64,000 bases of DNA from Methylobacterium sp. W2 (GTDB lineage Bacteria; Pseudomonadota; Alphaproteobacteria; Rhizobiales; Beijerinckiaceae), in the NCBI RefSeq assembly GCF_020662345.1, contig NZ_VMOA01000020.1:25703-89702 (forward strand), read 5' to 3'. The notes below the pieces were generated by a model. It saw nothing but the letters and a program-made list of their open reading frames with translations. It was not told the origin of the DNA and made no database searches. A program made the position numbers and the translations under genes. Positions 16,936 to 24,464 of the stretch are shown here, piece after piece (within the stretch, counting starts at the first letter, position 1; each line of letters begins with the position of its first letter).

Positions 16936-17967
16936 TCAAAAGGAGATCCGTCTTCCCCTGCTGACCGCGATGGTTGTCTCATCGAAAAATGAGAACACGA
17001 TACCCGCGCTGCGAAGGGCGCCGATCGCCTGATTGCGGTTGGCCACCGAGACGGAGGTGATGCAGCCTTCGAGCCGCCGGATCGTCGAAAGCGATACGCC
17101 CGAGGCTCTGCTCAGATCTGTCATCGACCAGTCGAGCAGCGCGCGCGCCGCGCGGATATGCCCTGCTTCGAGGCGCTGTTCGAGGCCGAGCCGAAGGCGG
17201 CCGGTGGGCCTGATCCGCAACTGGATCGGACCGATGAAGTTGGTCCAGCTTTCGACATGCCCCGCATCGTTCAGCAGGGGAACCAGCATCATGCGGTATC
17301 TCGCGATGTCGCCGTTCGCCAGCCTCAGATTCGGCAGCACTTGCGCGAGGCGCCGGGACAGGTACAGCCCCTCCATCCGTTCCCTCCATTGCGAGCCGTC
17401 CTCCTTCACGAACGGCCGGGTGGGGTCCTGCAGCAGATCTCCCTCGGGCAGGCCGACAAGGTCGAGCCATTCCTGCGAGAACTTGTTGAACGGAAACACG
17501 AAGGTGGTCGATGTGAAGGCCCGGACCGACTCGAAGATCGCCCGATCTCGCTGCCGCTGCGCCGCTTCGGCGCGTGCGAGCAGGGCAGGGTCGCTGATGT
17601 CGACGAGGGTGCCGTGGGCGCTCAAGGGCCGCCCATCGTGCGCGGTGGTCACCTCCACGCGGCTCATGACGGTACAGATTCCGGAATCCGGCCTGACGAT
17701 GCGGAAGGTCGAGGGCGGTACCGTTTCCGATTGCCTGACGAAACCGGGTTCCATGGTCCGCGGGCGGTCTTCAGGATGGATGAGCTTGAACAGAAGTGCG
17801 TAATCGGGCCGGACGAGGCCGTCGGGAATCCCGAGGATCGGATAGAGTCCGGATGACCAGAAATGTGTGCTCTCGACAAAGTTCCAACGCCAATGACCAA
17901 CACTGACAAAGTGTTTGGCTATGTCCGGAACGTCATACGATAGGTTCTTTAGTATGCCGCCGTGCAT
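16936..17967 (-). CDS. PAS-domain transcriptional regulator with C-terminal XRE-type HTH
   Basis: A 343-residue cytosolic regulator. An N-terminal PAS fold spans about 22-130 (GHWRWNFVESTHFWSSGLYPILGIP, FKLIHPEDRPRTMEPGFV, FRIVRPDSGICTVMSRVEV, LSAHGTLVDISD). A second, weaker PAS-like segment spans about 140-255 (FPFNKFSQEWLDLVGLPEGDLL to MMLVPLLNDAGHVESW). A helix-turn-helix spans about 270-325 (RAARALLDWSMTDLSRASGVSLSTIRRLEG). This layout suggests signal sensing through PAS coupled to DNA binding. Upstream sequence is AT-rich with an inverted repeat at 18069-18089. The gene stands alone between xerD and an AI-2E family transporter. Ligand and targets are unknown. Confidence 0.8.
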   Translation of the reverse strand: MHGGILKNLSYDVPDIAKHFVSVGHWRWNFVESTHFWSSGLYPILGIPDGLVRPDYALLFKLIHPEDRPRTMEPGFVRQSETVPPSTFRIVRPDSGICTVMSRVEVTTAHDGRPLSAHGTLVDISDPALLARAEAAQRQRDRAIFESVRAFTSTTFVFPFNKFSQEWLDLVGLPEGDLLQDPTRPFVKEDGSQWRERMEGLYLSRRLAQVLPNLRLANGDIARYRMMLVPLLNDAGHVESWTNFIGPIQLRIRPTGRLRLGLEQRLEAGHIRAARALLDWSMTDLSRASGVSLSTIRRLEGCITSVSVANRNQAIGALRSAGIVFSFFDETTIAVSRGRRISF

Positions 17968-18326
17968 TGTGAGACCGCAAACTCACGATGATCGTCGGAG
18001 ATGGGACGGAGCCAGGGGGCCGAAACGACGATCTGAACTAATTGATATATAACTTTTGATAGTATCGCAATATTCCTTTCGGAAATATTCTTACTGCGAT
18101 GCGAAATCGCGGGCCGATTGCCGATCTCATCGGCCCGCCCTGCCTATGCTCCTTTGCGAGCGTGGTCCGACCTCTGTCATGGGCTTTCGATGATCTCCCA
18201 TCGTCACTGGAACACGGACGGCCATTTGGGCGATCAATTCGGATCCCATGGGCGGATCGTCGATCCCATCCGACTCCGCGCGGTCGTTTCCGGCGGCGGC
18301 GTCACGCCGATCCGCCGGGTCCACCC
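17968..18326. other. AT-rich intergenic region, 359 bases
   Basis: Upstream of the PAS/XRE regulator and downstream of the AI-2E transporter gene. From about 18025 to 18105 it is strikingly AT-rich for this genome and includes the inverted repeat at 18069-18089. It probably holds the regulator's promoter. No convincing ORF. Confidence 0.5.
18069..18089. promoter_or_regulatory. Inverted repeat in AT-rich promoter region, candidate operator
   Basis: AATATTCC at 18069-18076 and GGAAATATT at 18081-18089 form an imperfect dyad about 100 bases upstream of the PAS/XRE regulator start. It could be an autoregulatory operator (inference). Confidence 0.4.
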
Positions 18327-19505
18327 TCAAACCTCCGCGTCTTCGTCGAGCGTGTCCTCGATGTAGACCTGTTCCAGCACGACCTTGATCACCGCCATCA
18401 GCGGCAGCGCCAGGGCGATGCCCCACAGGCCGAACAGGACGCCGAGCACGAGCTGGCCGGCAAAGATGGTGGCCGGCGGGATGTCCAGCGCCCGCTTTTG
18501 GATGAAGGGCGTCAGTCCGTAGCTCTCGAGGCACTGCACGACGAGGTAGACGCCGAAGGCGCCGAGCGCCGCGTTGGTGCCGGAGGCGAGGCCCGCCAGC
18601 ACGATGATGACGCCGGCGATCAGCGGGCCGATGGTGGGGATGAAGGCGAGGAGCCCCGCCTGCAGGCCGAGGATGAGGGCGCCGCCGATGCCGAGGAAGC
18701 TCAGTCCCGCCCAGATGCAGACGAAGATCACCGCCATGGTGATGAGCTGGCCGAACAGCCAATGCCGCAGGGTCTCGCCCATGCCATTGAGGAGGGCGGT
18801 GGCGCGGGGGCGATAGCGGGGCGGCACGAATCTCACGGCGCCGTCGCGGTAGCTGGCGGGATCGGCCGCGCAGGCGAGACCGAGGAACACGATCACCAGG
18901 ACGTTGCCCAGCGCGCTGAACAGCCCGGTGACGACGGCGGCCGCCGGTCCCAGCACACTGCCGGCATCGGAGAGGAGGGAGCCGGGGCTCTTGATCGCCC
19001 CCGAGGCGAGGCCGCCGAGGCCCCCGGCCTTCTTGTCCTTGTCGGTGTCCTGGGCTTTATCGGTCTCCTTGGCTTTATCGGTGTCCTGATCGCTCGACGT
19101 CGGCTCCGGTGCGGAGAAGGCCGGCAGGTCGATCCCGTATTCCTTCAGGCGGTCACGGACCGACCCCGCCTGTTTCGTGATGGTCTGGCCGAGTTCCCGG
19201 CCTTGCTGCACCACAGTGGCGCCGCCGAAGGCGAGGAAGCCGAGGGTGAGGCCGCCGAGGATCAGGCTGACGATGGTGAGCCGGAGCCCGCGACCGAGCC
19301 CGATCACCTGGCCGAGCAGACGCGTCAGCCCGTCGAGGAAGACCCCGAGCAGGATGCCGGCGAAGATCAGGAGCAGGGTCGAGGCGGCAGTCCAGGCGAG
19401 GATCAGCAGAGCGATGAACGCCACCACCGCGATTCCCGAGGCCGCCGGCGACCAGTTGGCGGGGTGTGGACCCGGCTCGTCCTTGATCGGCGTACCCTGC
19501 TGCAT
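18327..19505 (-). CDS. AI-2E family transporter (PerM/TqsA-like permease)
   Basis: A 392-residue multi-span inner-membrane protein of the UPF0118/AI-2E transporter family. It has two N-terminal helix pairs (about 20-90), a variable soluble loop (about 95-170), and a C-terminal bundle with WLFGQLITMAVIFVCIWAGL, GGALILGLQAGLLAFIPTIGPLIAGVI and VQCLESYGLTPFIQKRALDIPP, the family signature. The loop contains an Asp-Lys-Thr repeat (DTDKAKETDKAQDTDKDK) from an 18-base tandem repeat. Members export small metabolites or act in ion exchange; autoinducer-2 export is not implied here. Confidence 0.9.
   Translation of the reverse strand: MQQGTPIKDEPGPHPANWSPAASGIAVVAFIALLILAWTAASTLLLIFAGILLGVFLDGLTRLLGQVIGLGRGLRLTIVSLILGGLTLGFLAFGGATVVQQGRELGQTITKQAGSVRDRLKEYGIDLPAFSAPEPTSSDQDTDKAKETDKAQDTDKDKKAGGLGGLASGAIKSPGSLLSDAGSVLGPAAAVVTGLFSALGNVLVIVFLGLACAADPASYRDGAVRFVPPRYRPRATALLNGMGETLRHWLFGQLITMAVIFVCIWAGLSFLGIGGALILGLQAGLLAFIPTIGPLIAGVIIVLAGLASGTNAALGAFGVYLVVQCLESYGLTPFIQKRALDIPPATIFAGQLVLGVLFGLWGIALALPLMAVIKVVLEQVYIEDTLDEDAEV
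19035..19088. repeat. 18-base tandem repeat inside the AI-2E transporter gene
   Basis: About three degenerate copies of GGCTTTATCGGTSTCCTK encode the DTDKAKE/DTDKAQ motif in the soluble loop. Such repeats can change copy number by slippage; multiples of 18 keep the frame. Confidence 0.6.
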
Positions 19506-19642
19506 TTGCTTGCCCCTTCGCGCGGCCTACCACGCGCCCGCTGCGACCGGGCGCGTGAAACCCGTCACAGGCAAGGGGCACGCGGCAGGCGGCGCGCCCT
19601 CGTCTGTGGATGGACCGGAGGCGAATCGCCGCCGGTTCGCCC

Positions 19643-20134
19643 TCACGCCCAGCGTGACGCGGCCTCGTCGTCGGCGCCCGTGGCCTCGACCCAGCCCCCC
19701 GTGGTGCCGTTGGCCAGATGCTCGCGCTTCCAGAACGGGGCCTTCGTCTTGAGATAGTCCATGAGGAAGCTCGCCGCCTCGAAAGCAGCCACGCGGTGGC
19801 TTGCCGCCGTCACCACGAGGACGATGCCGTCGCCCGGCGCGACGAGGCCGTGCCGGTGGATCACCCGCACGGCCTGGAGCGGCCAGCGATCCTGAGCCGC
19901 CTCCACCACCCGACCGATCTCCGCCTCGGCCATGCCGGGATAATGTTCGAGTTCGAGCCCGGTCAGGCGCCCGCCCTCATCGCGGCACAGGCCGGTGAAC
20001 GTGACGATCGCCCCGGTCCTGCCCCGGAGAGTCTCGTTCAAGTCCGCCATCTCCGCGGCCACGTCGAAGGGCGCGCTCTGAATGCTGATCGCGGCTGCGC
20101 CCCGATCGTCCGCCGTCGTCTCGCCTGCTGACAT
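19643..20134 (-). CDS. moaE: Molybdopterin synthase catalytic subunit MoaE
   Basis: Large subunit of molybdopterin synthase, which inserts dithiolene sulfurs carried by MoaD into precursor Z. From ATG 20134 it is 163 residues. It shows GAIVTFTGLCRDE, LELEHYPGMAEAEI, VIHRHGLVAPGDGIVLVVTAASHR and the catalytic MDYLKTKAPFWKRE with its lysines. The frame stays open for about 1.4 kb upstream, but that sequence is antisense to the gamma-carbonic-anhydrase gene. MoaD and the other moa genes are not adjacent. Confidence 0.94.
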   Translation of the reverse strand: MSAGETTADDRGAAAISIQSAPFDVAAEMADLNETLRGRTGAIVTFTGLCRDEGGRLTGLELEHYPGMAEAEIGRVVEAAQDRWPLQAVRVIHRHGLVAPGDGIVLVVTAASHRVAAFEAASFLMDYLKTKAPFWKREHLANGTTGGWVEATGADDEAASRWA

Positions 20135-20359
20135 CCGTCGATTCCTTGACGCATCGGCGCGAAAGCCCTCGCGACCGGGTTTGATCCCCCTTAAGGGATG
20201 CGCGAGATTGCAAAGTCCGCGCGGCGGTTCCACGCTGTTGCCCATCGGTCCGTCAACGGCATCCAGGCGCCCGGCCTTACCACTCGATCGGCATGGGTTC
20301 CATGCCCCGGCGCTCCCATACCCGGTCCGCGCCACCGGCTTCGAAGGAACCCCCCTCGC

Positions 20360-21379
20360 GTGACGCCTGAGTTGATCCTGCCCCATGACGGCGTCCTGCC
20401 GGTCTTTTCGGCCCGCCCGGTCTGGTGCGGACGCGGAAGCACGGTCATCGGTGCCGCAACGATCGGTGCCCAGGCCTGGCTCGGCGACGACAGCGTGATC
20501 CGCGCCGACGGCGAGGCGGTGACCGTCGGCGAGCGCTTCTGGCTCGGCCATCGCTCCACGCTCCATATCGCCACCGATTCGCACCCCACCCTCGTCGGCG
20601 ACCGGGTGACGGTGGGCCGCAACGCCGTGGTCCATGCCTGCACGGTGGGGTCCGACGTGGTGATCGAGGACGACGTCATCGTCCTCGACGGCGCCACCGT
20701 GGAGGACGGGGTGCTCATCGAGGCCGGTGCCACCGTCTTCCCGCGCTCGCACCTCGCCGCGGGCTTCGCCTATGCCGGCAGCCCGGCGAAACCCCAGCGT
20801 CCCGTCACCCCGGCCGAGATCGCCGAGCGGGCCGAGCGTGTACGCGAGGCCACGGGAGATAGCCCGTCGCCCGTGGCCGGCGACGAGATCGATGTCGATC
20901 CCAGCGTCTACGTCGCCAGCACGGCGCGCCTGCGCGGCCGCATCGCCCTCGGCGCGGGGTCGAGCGTGCTGTTCTCCTGCGACCTGCATGCGGAGGTCGG
21001 CCCCATCCTCGTCGGCGCCGACACCAACATCCAGGACAATACCGTCATCCGCGCGCGGGCCGAGGGCGTCGTCATCGGGCGCGACACCACGATCGCGCAT
21101 AACGTGCGGATGGCCGATTGCCGCATCGGCGCGCGCAGCCTCATCTGCATCGGCTGTGTGCTCGCCCCCGGCACCGTGGTGGCCGACGACGTGCTGCTGG
21201 CCGGCGGCTCCACCACCGATCCGGGCCAGCTCCTCGAGAGCGGCTATCTCTGGGGTGGCCGCCCCGCCCGCATCCTCAGCCCCCTCGACGCGGACAAGCG
21301 CGCGATGATGACCCGCATCGTCGCCGGCTATTGCGAGCATGGGCGGGTGTATCGGCAGATGGAGAACGGTGCGGTCTGA
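20360..21379 (+). CDS. Tandem gamma-carbonic-anhydrase-like left-handed beta-helix protein
   Basis: A 339-residue protein (GTG 20360) made of two consecutive gamma-class carbonic anhydrase/hexapeptide-repeat domains, about 1-165 and 175-339. Each has TVIGAATIG- or RIALGAGSS-type hexapeptides and the family tail (AGFAYAGSPAKPQRPVT; LESGYLWGGRPARIL). In gamma-carbonic anhydrases zinc is held by two His of one subunit and one of its neighbour, at positions equivalent to H81, H122 and H117 of Cam. Domain 1 has the first and third (His69 in STLHIA, His92 in VVHAC) but Arg87 in place of the second. Domain 2 has the second only (His247 in IAHN), with Arg231 and Ala252 at the other two. Spacing of five between second and third positions is kept in both. 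The split is complementary, so one interdomain site could be rebuilt. Convergent with the AT-rich small gene downstream. Function uncertain: carbonic anhydrase or scaffold. Confidence 0.85.
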   Translation: MTPELILPHDGVLPVFSARPVWCGRGSTVIGAATIGAQAWLGDDSVIRADGEAVTVGERFWLGHRSTLHIATDSHPTLVGDRVTVGRNAVVHACTVGSDVVIEDDVIVLDGATVEDGVLIEAGATVFPRSHLAAGFAYAGSPAKPQRPVTPAEIAERAERVREATGDSPSPVAGDEIDVDPSVYVASTARLRGRIALGAGSSVLFSCDLHAEVGPILVGADTNIQDNTVIRARAEGVVIGRDTTIAHNVRMADCRIGARSLICIGCVLAPGTVVADDVLLAGGSTTDPGQLLESGYLWGGRPARILSPLDADKRAMMTRIVAGYCEHGRVYRQMENGAV

Positions 21380-21407
21380 AGCGGCTTCCGCAGCGAGCCG
21401 AGCCGCG

Positions 21408-21782
21408 TCAGTGGAGAGCGTCGTTGCGATCTCGCGCGCTGTTCCTGACATAGGAAACGGCGGCGATCGTCTTGTAGACCAGGGAAATGACCACGACACA
21501 CGACGCCGTGATGATCAGAATGACAGAGGTGAGCTGATAAAGGATCATCCCGCCTGTCGGGGCGAGCGTCTTTCCCGAAGGAGACGGGATGACGTGCGGA
21601 AGCGACAGGTCGTAAATCCCATAGAAAGCGCCGATGATCGTCAGGATCGAGATTGCCAGGGCGCGCAGGGAGCCTTCGGTTTTGATCAGCCAAATCGGAA
21701 GCAAGAATAAAAGCGCAATAGGAATTAGAAGGAGAAGCATTTCAGCCTCAGGAAGACGATTTATATTTATGAATTTGATCAT
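21408..21782 (-). CDS. Small two-to-three-span membrane protein, unknown function
   Basis: Up to 124 residues. Hydrophobic segments lie at about 15-34 (MLLLLIPIALLFLLPIWLI), 41-60 (ALAISILTIIGAFYGIYDL) and 79-103 (MILYQLTSVILIITASCVVVISLVY). A start at ATG 21740 (residue 15) is equally good and has GGAG-like sequence nearby. Base composition is clearly more AT-rich than its neighbours, as is the 300-base gap upstream, which suggests acquired DNA. I do not recognise a family. Confidence 0.55.
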   Translation of the reverse strand: MIKFININRLPEAEMLLLLIPIALLFLLPIWLIKTEGSLRALAISILTIIGAFYGIYDLSLPHVIPSPSGKTLAPTGGMILYQLTSVILIITASCVVVISLVYKTIAAVSYVRNSARDRNDALH

Positions 21783-22099
21783 TTAAGGTGTAATATATCT
21801 TATTGTAGCAAATAATCTCGCATTGATTGATCTCACGCGGGAGCCAATTTACCATCGACAGAAGTAAATATAAAAAGTTATAGCCTCGTCTTGTGTCGAT
21901 GAATCACGGTGGCGCCTCGTGAAGGCAATGCGTGCCGACGTCAATCGGTATTCATCCGAAAGCGGGCATCATCCTGGGCGCGGGGATCGACGCGAACCCG
22001 CATCCGTCGTTGCGGGCATGCCATGCGATCGGTGCAGATTCGCACCGCCCCGGACCGCGGCATCGTTCTAGATTTTATGGGGTTCAGGAAGGTAGGCGC
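21783..22099. other. AT-rich intergenic region, 317 bases
   Basis: The first 120 bases (21783-21900) are strongly AT-rich. They contain an imperfect dyad, ATTTAC at 21847-21852 and GTAAAT at 21864-21869. The region separates the small membrane protein (minus) from the DUF3108 gene (plus) and likely holds both promoters. Confidence 0.45.
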
Positions 22100-22972
22100 A
22101 TGACCGTTGCTTTCGGGAGCGCTCGCACGGCCCGGTCCGTCCTTCGGGGTGGCGCCGTGCTGTCGGTCATCGCCGCGATGGCTCCCGCTTCGGCCGCTCC
22201 CGAACCGCAGCGCTTCTCCATCACCTATCGCCTGTCGTTCCTCGACCTTCCCGTGGGCGAGGCCACTCTCGCCGTGGATCAGGCGGGTGGGCGCTATGCC
22301 TACGATCTGAAAGCGGGCCTGCGCGGTCTTGTCGGTGTCTTCTTCGAGGGATCGGGGACGGCGTCCGCATCGGGGGAGCGGTCGCGGACCGGAGCGCTCA
22401 CCGGTACGTTCCGGTCAGAGAGTCTCTATGGCCGCAAGCCGGTCCAGGTCTCCATGGTCCTGTCGGGCGGACGCGCGCATGACGAAAGGGTGGAGCCGCC
22501 CCCGACTCCGACGCCCGACCGGATTCCTGTGGCGCCGCAGGACAAGGTCGGCGTCGTCGATCCCCTGACCATGCTGGCGATCCCGCTCGGCGCGACGCCC
22601 CTCGACGCGACCCTCTGCGAGCGGCGCATCCCCGTCTTCAACGGGGTGGCACGGGCGGATATCGTCCTCTCGCGCGGGGCGCTGGTGACCGTCCATGAGG
22701 GACCCTATCGCGGTCCGGCGCTCGATTGCCGGGTGCGCTGGGTGCCGGTCTCGGGTCACCGTCCCAATGGAAGCAGCGTGCGCCGCATGGCCGAGAACGA
22801 CGACATACGCGTGCGGTTCGCACCCGTTCCCGGCGGCGCGATGCTGTTGCCGCTCACGATCTCCCTGGCCACCGGCTGGGGCCAGGCGGGGATCGCGGCG
22901 ACGCAATGGGGGGCGCCGCTCACAGCCGGCGGACGCGGCGCGGTGAAGGTCCACCTGCCCAACGCCCGCTGA
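22100..22972 (+). CDS. DUF3108 domain secreted protein
   Basis: A 290-residue exported protein; signal peptide about 1-32 (hydrophobic VLRGGAVLSVIAAMAPASA). The mature part matches DUF3108: FSITYRLSFLDLPVGEATLAV, GGRYAYDLKAGLRGLVGVFFEGSGTASASG, FRSESLYGRKPVQVSMVLSGG, VGVVDPLTMLAIPL and VFNGVARADIVL. It is a predicted periplasmic beta-rich protein whose relatives lack a proven function. AGGAAGGTAGG precedes ATG 22100, a strong ribosome-binding site. Confidence 0.85.
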   Translation: MTVAFGSARTARSVLRGGAVLSVIAAMAPASAAPEPQRFSITYRLSFLDLPVGEATLAVDQAGGRYAYDLKAGLRGLVGVFFEGSGTASASGERSRTGALTGTFRSESLYGRKPVQVSMVLSGGRAHDERVEPPPTPTPDRIPVAPQDKVGVVDPLTMLAIPLGATPLDATLCERRIPVFNGVARADIVLSRGALVTVHEGPYRGPALDCRVRWVPVSGHRPNGSSVRRMAENDDIRVRFAPVPGGAMLLPLTISLATGWGQAGIAATQWGAPLTAGGRGAVKVHLPNAR

Positions 22973-23005
22973 GACGACGGACGCTTCGCGTCTTCCTGCG
23001 CTGGA

Positions 23006-23088
23006 CCCCGGCTCGCCGTCCGCCGGCGCTCCAGCCGGCCGGGGAAGGGACTGCGAGGAGACGGTGCGGAAGCCGGGATCCAGGGTGC
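23006..23088. repeat. Dispersed palindromic intergenic repeat, copy 1
   Basis: CCCCGGCTCGCCGTCCG... to ...GGCCGGGGAAGG (23006-23048) closely matches 42787-42828, and its CCCCGGC/GCCGGGG ends are complementary. The adjacent CCGGGATCCAGGGTGC (23073-23088) matches 7641-7656. Looks like a REP-type element of this genome. Confidence 0.6.
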
Positions 23089-23113
23089 GCCGCTTGCCCG
23101 ACGCCGCGCGATA

Positions 23114-23683
23114 TCAGCCCGCCACGTCCTCGTCGGCGAACAGCCCCGTCGGCAGCCCGTCCAGGCTGCGAGCGTTCTTCTGGCGGCGATAGGCGTCGAG
23201 TTCGGCCTCCGTCTTGGCCTGGGCCCAGCGGTCGAGGGTGGGACGTTCCTCGCGGTAATCGAACAGGGGCACCCCGAAGCCGCAGGAGGTCTGCACGAGA
23301 TCGATGACGAGACGCACCATCTGACGCGCTCCGGACGGCTCCCAGCCGTCGAACGCATCCGAGAGGAGGCCGGAATAGGCCTCGCTGCCCCGCGCCAAAA
23401 CCTCTCCGCACCCGTAGAGCCGCAGGATCGTCGGCGCGCCCTCGAAGGCGCAGAACATCAGCGTCAGCCGTCCATCCGCGCGCAGATGCGCAGCGGTCTC
23501 GTTGCCGCTGCCGGTGCGGTCGAGATACACGACGGTGTTCGGATCGATGACCCGGAACGTATCGGTGCCGCGCGGCGACAGGTTGATCCGCGTGCCCTCC
23601 GCCGCCGATGCGGTGAAGACGATATGCTGGCGCGCGATGAATTCGCGATGGCGCTCGTCGAGGGCCGGAAACTGCTTGGCCAT
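23114..23683 (-). CDS. Pyridoxamine 5'-phosphate oxidase-like (PNPOx) family protein
   Basis: A 189-residue FMN-type split-barrel protein. The N-terminal FIARQHIVFTASAAEGTRINLSPRG, followed by DPNTVVYLDRTGSGNETAAHLRADGRLTLMFCAFEGAPTILRLYGCGEV, is the core of the PNPOx-like family that includes general-stress FMN/F420 binders. The C-terminal CGFGVPLFDYREERPTLDRWA extension is typical of its proteobacterial subgroup. Substrate unknown; true PNP oxidase activity is unlikely. Begins 21 bases downstream of the HTH antitoxin gene in the same direction. Confidence 0.85.
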   Translation of the reverse strand: MAKQFPALDERHREFIARQHIVFTASAAEGTRINLSPRGTDTFRVIDPNTVVYLDRTGSGNETAAHLRADGRLTLMFCAFEGAPTILRLYGCGEVLARGSEAYSGLLSDAFDGWEPSGARQMVRLVIDLVQTSCGFGVPLFDYREERPTLDRWAQAKTEAELDAYRRQKNARSLDGLPTGLFADEDVAG

Positions 23684-23702
23684 GGATGTCTCTCTCGCTG
23701 CG

Positions 23703-24065
23703 CTACGCCGCCTCGGGACGTCCCGCCATGATCGCGCGCAGGGCTGCTTCGGGCTCGCGATCCAGGATGTTGAGAAGAGTGCGGACGTAGGGCGGGATCA
23801 TGGTGCGGCCCTGTTCCCAGTTCTTGAGGGTCGCCAGAGGTGCGCCGATCACCTCGGCGAAGGTCGCCTGCGTCATGCCGAGGCGCTCGCGGATCATCCG
23901 AGGAGGCAGCATGATGGCCGCGCCATCGAGGTGGGACGGATCGTCCGGGTCGAACCCGTCCTCGATCATATAGCGGCGGATATCCTCCTCGGGGGTCGCG
24001 TCCAATCTGGCGCGATCGACCGTGACGGGACGTTTCAAGGCTTCTTCGAGTGTGATCTTTGCCAT
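23703..24065 (-). CDS. XRE-family HTH antitoxin, partner of a broken BrnT toxin
   Basis: A 120-residue protein with an N-terminal acidic segment (ARLDATPEEDIRRYMIEDG) and a helix-turn-helix at about 57-110 (MIRERLGMTQATFAEVIGAPLATLKNWEQG). Proteins of this type follow BrnT toxin genes and act as antitoxin and repressor. The toxin ORF upstream (24035-24316) overlaps its start but is interrupted by two stops, so this gene may be an orphan antitoxin kept for regulation. Start ATG 24065; GGAG is 11 bases upstream. Confidence 0.82.
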   Translation of the reverse strand: MAKITLEEALKRPVTVDRARLDATPEEDIRRYMIEDGFDPDDPSHLDGAAIMLPPRMIRERLGMTQATFAEVIGAPLATLKNWEQGRTMIPPYVRTLLNILDREPEAALRAIMAGRPEAA

Positions 24066-24316
24066 TCCGCGCGCTCCTTGCGGTTCGCTGGCCAAGCCGT
24101 GATGATCCATCGCGTATCGCCACGATAAGTGTCGACAACCGTGACGAAAACCTCGTTCATCTATCCGATGGCGATCATACGACCTTCTCCGTAATCCTGC
24201 CGCATGTCCGTCTTCACGAGGGCGGGACCCGCAAAAATCGTGACGGCGTCCGCGAAATCGATGCCGCGTTCCGTCAGAACCTTGCTCTGCTTGCTCGGAT
24301 CTCAATCGAAGTTCAT
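24035..24316 (-). pseudogene. brnT: BrnT-type toxin, inactivated by two in-frame stop codons
   Basis: Read from ATG 24316 in one frame the DNA gives MNFD-stop-DPSKQSKVLTERGIDFADAV, then TIFAGPALVKTDMRQDYGEG, RMIAIG-stop-MNEVFVTVVD and TYRGDTRWIITAWPANRKER, ending at a TGA at 24035. This is the layout of BrnT ribonuclease toxins, about 93 residues, whose N terminus is normally ExxWDPxK. The first stop (TGA at 24304-24302) sits exactly where the conserved Trp (TGG) belongs, and the second (TAG at 24163-24161) falls in the middle. The frame is otherwise continuous with no indels, so inactivation looks recent. The antitoxin start lies within its 3' end. Confidence 0.8.
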
Positions 24317-24464
24317 CCTGGGCTTCGCGTCTCCAGAAAGCTCCCCGCCCGCCTCTGCAGCCCAAGAGAAGGTGATTCCGCGGGAGTTTCGCGAGGAACA
24401 GATATACGCTGCCAGCGCCCCTCAGTAAGTAAACGCCGGGTTCCCTTGCTGCAACACGCGGTTC

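Noticed and set aside
18099..19757. Plus-strand ORF of 552 codons opposite the AI-2E transporter
   Set aside because: Translation is Asp/Glu/Arg-rich noise opposite a multi-helix membrane protein.
20135..21499. N-terminal extension of the moaE frame
   Set aside because: It is antisense to the gamma-carbonic-anhydrase gene; MoaE homology begins near ATG 20134.
24302..24304. TGA in the BrnT frame as selenocysteine or recoding
   Set aside because: It sits where Trp is conserved, there is no SECIS-like structure in view, and a second stop (TAG) follows, so a pseudogene is simpler.
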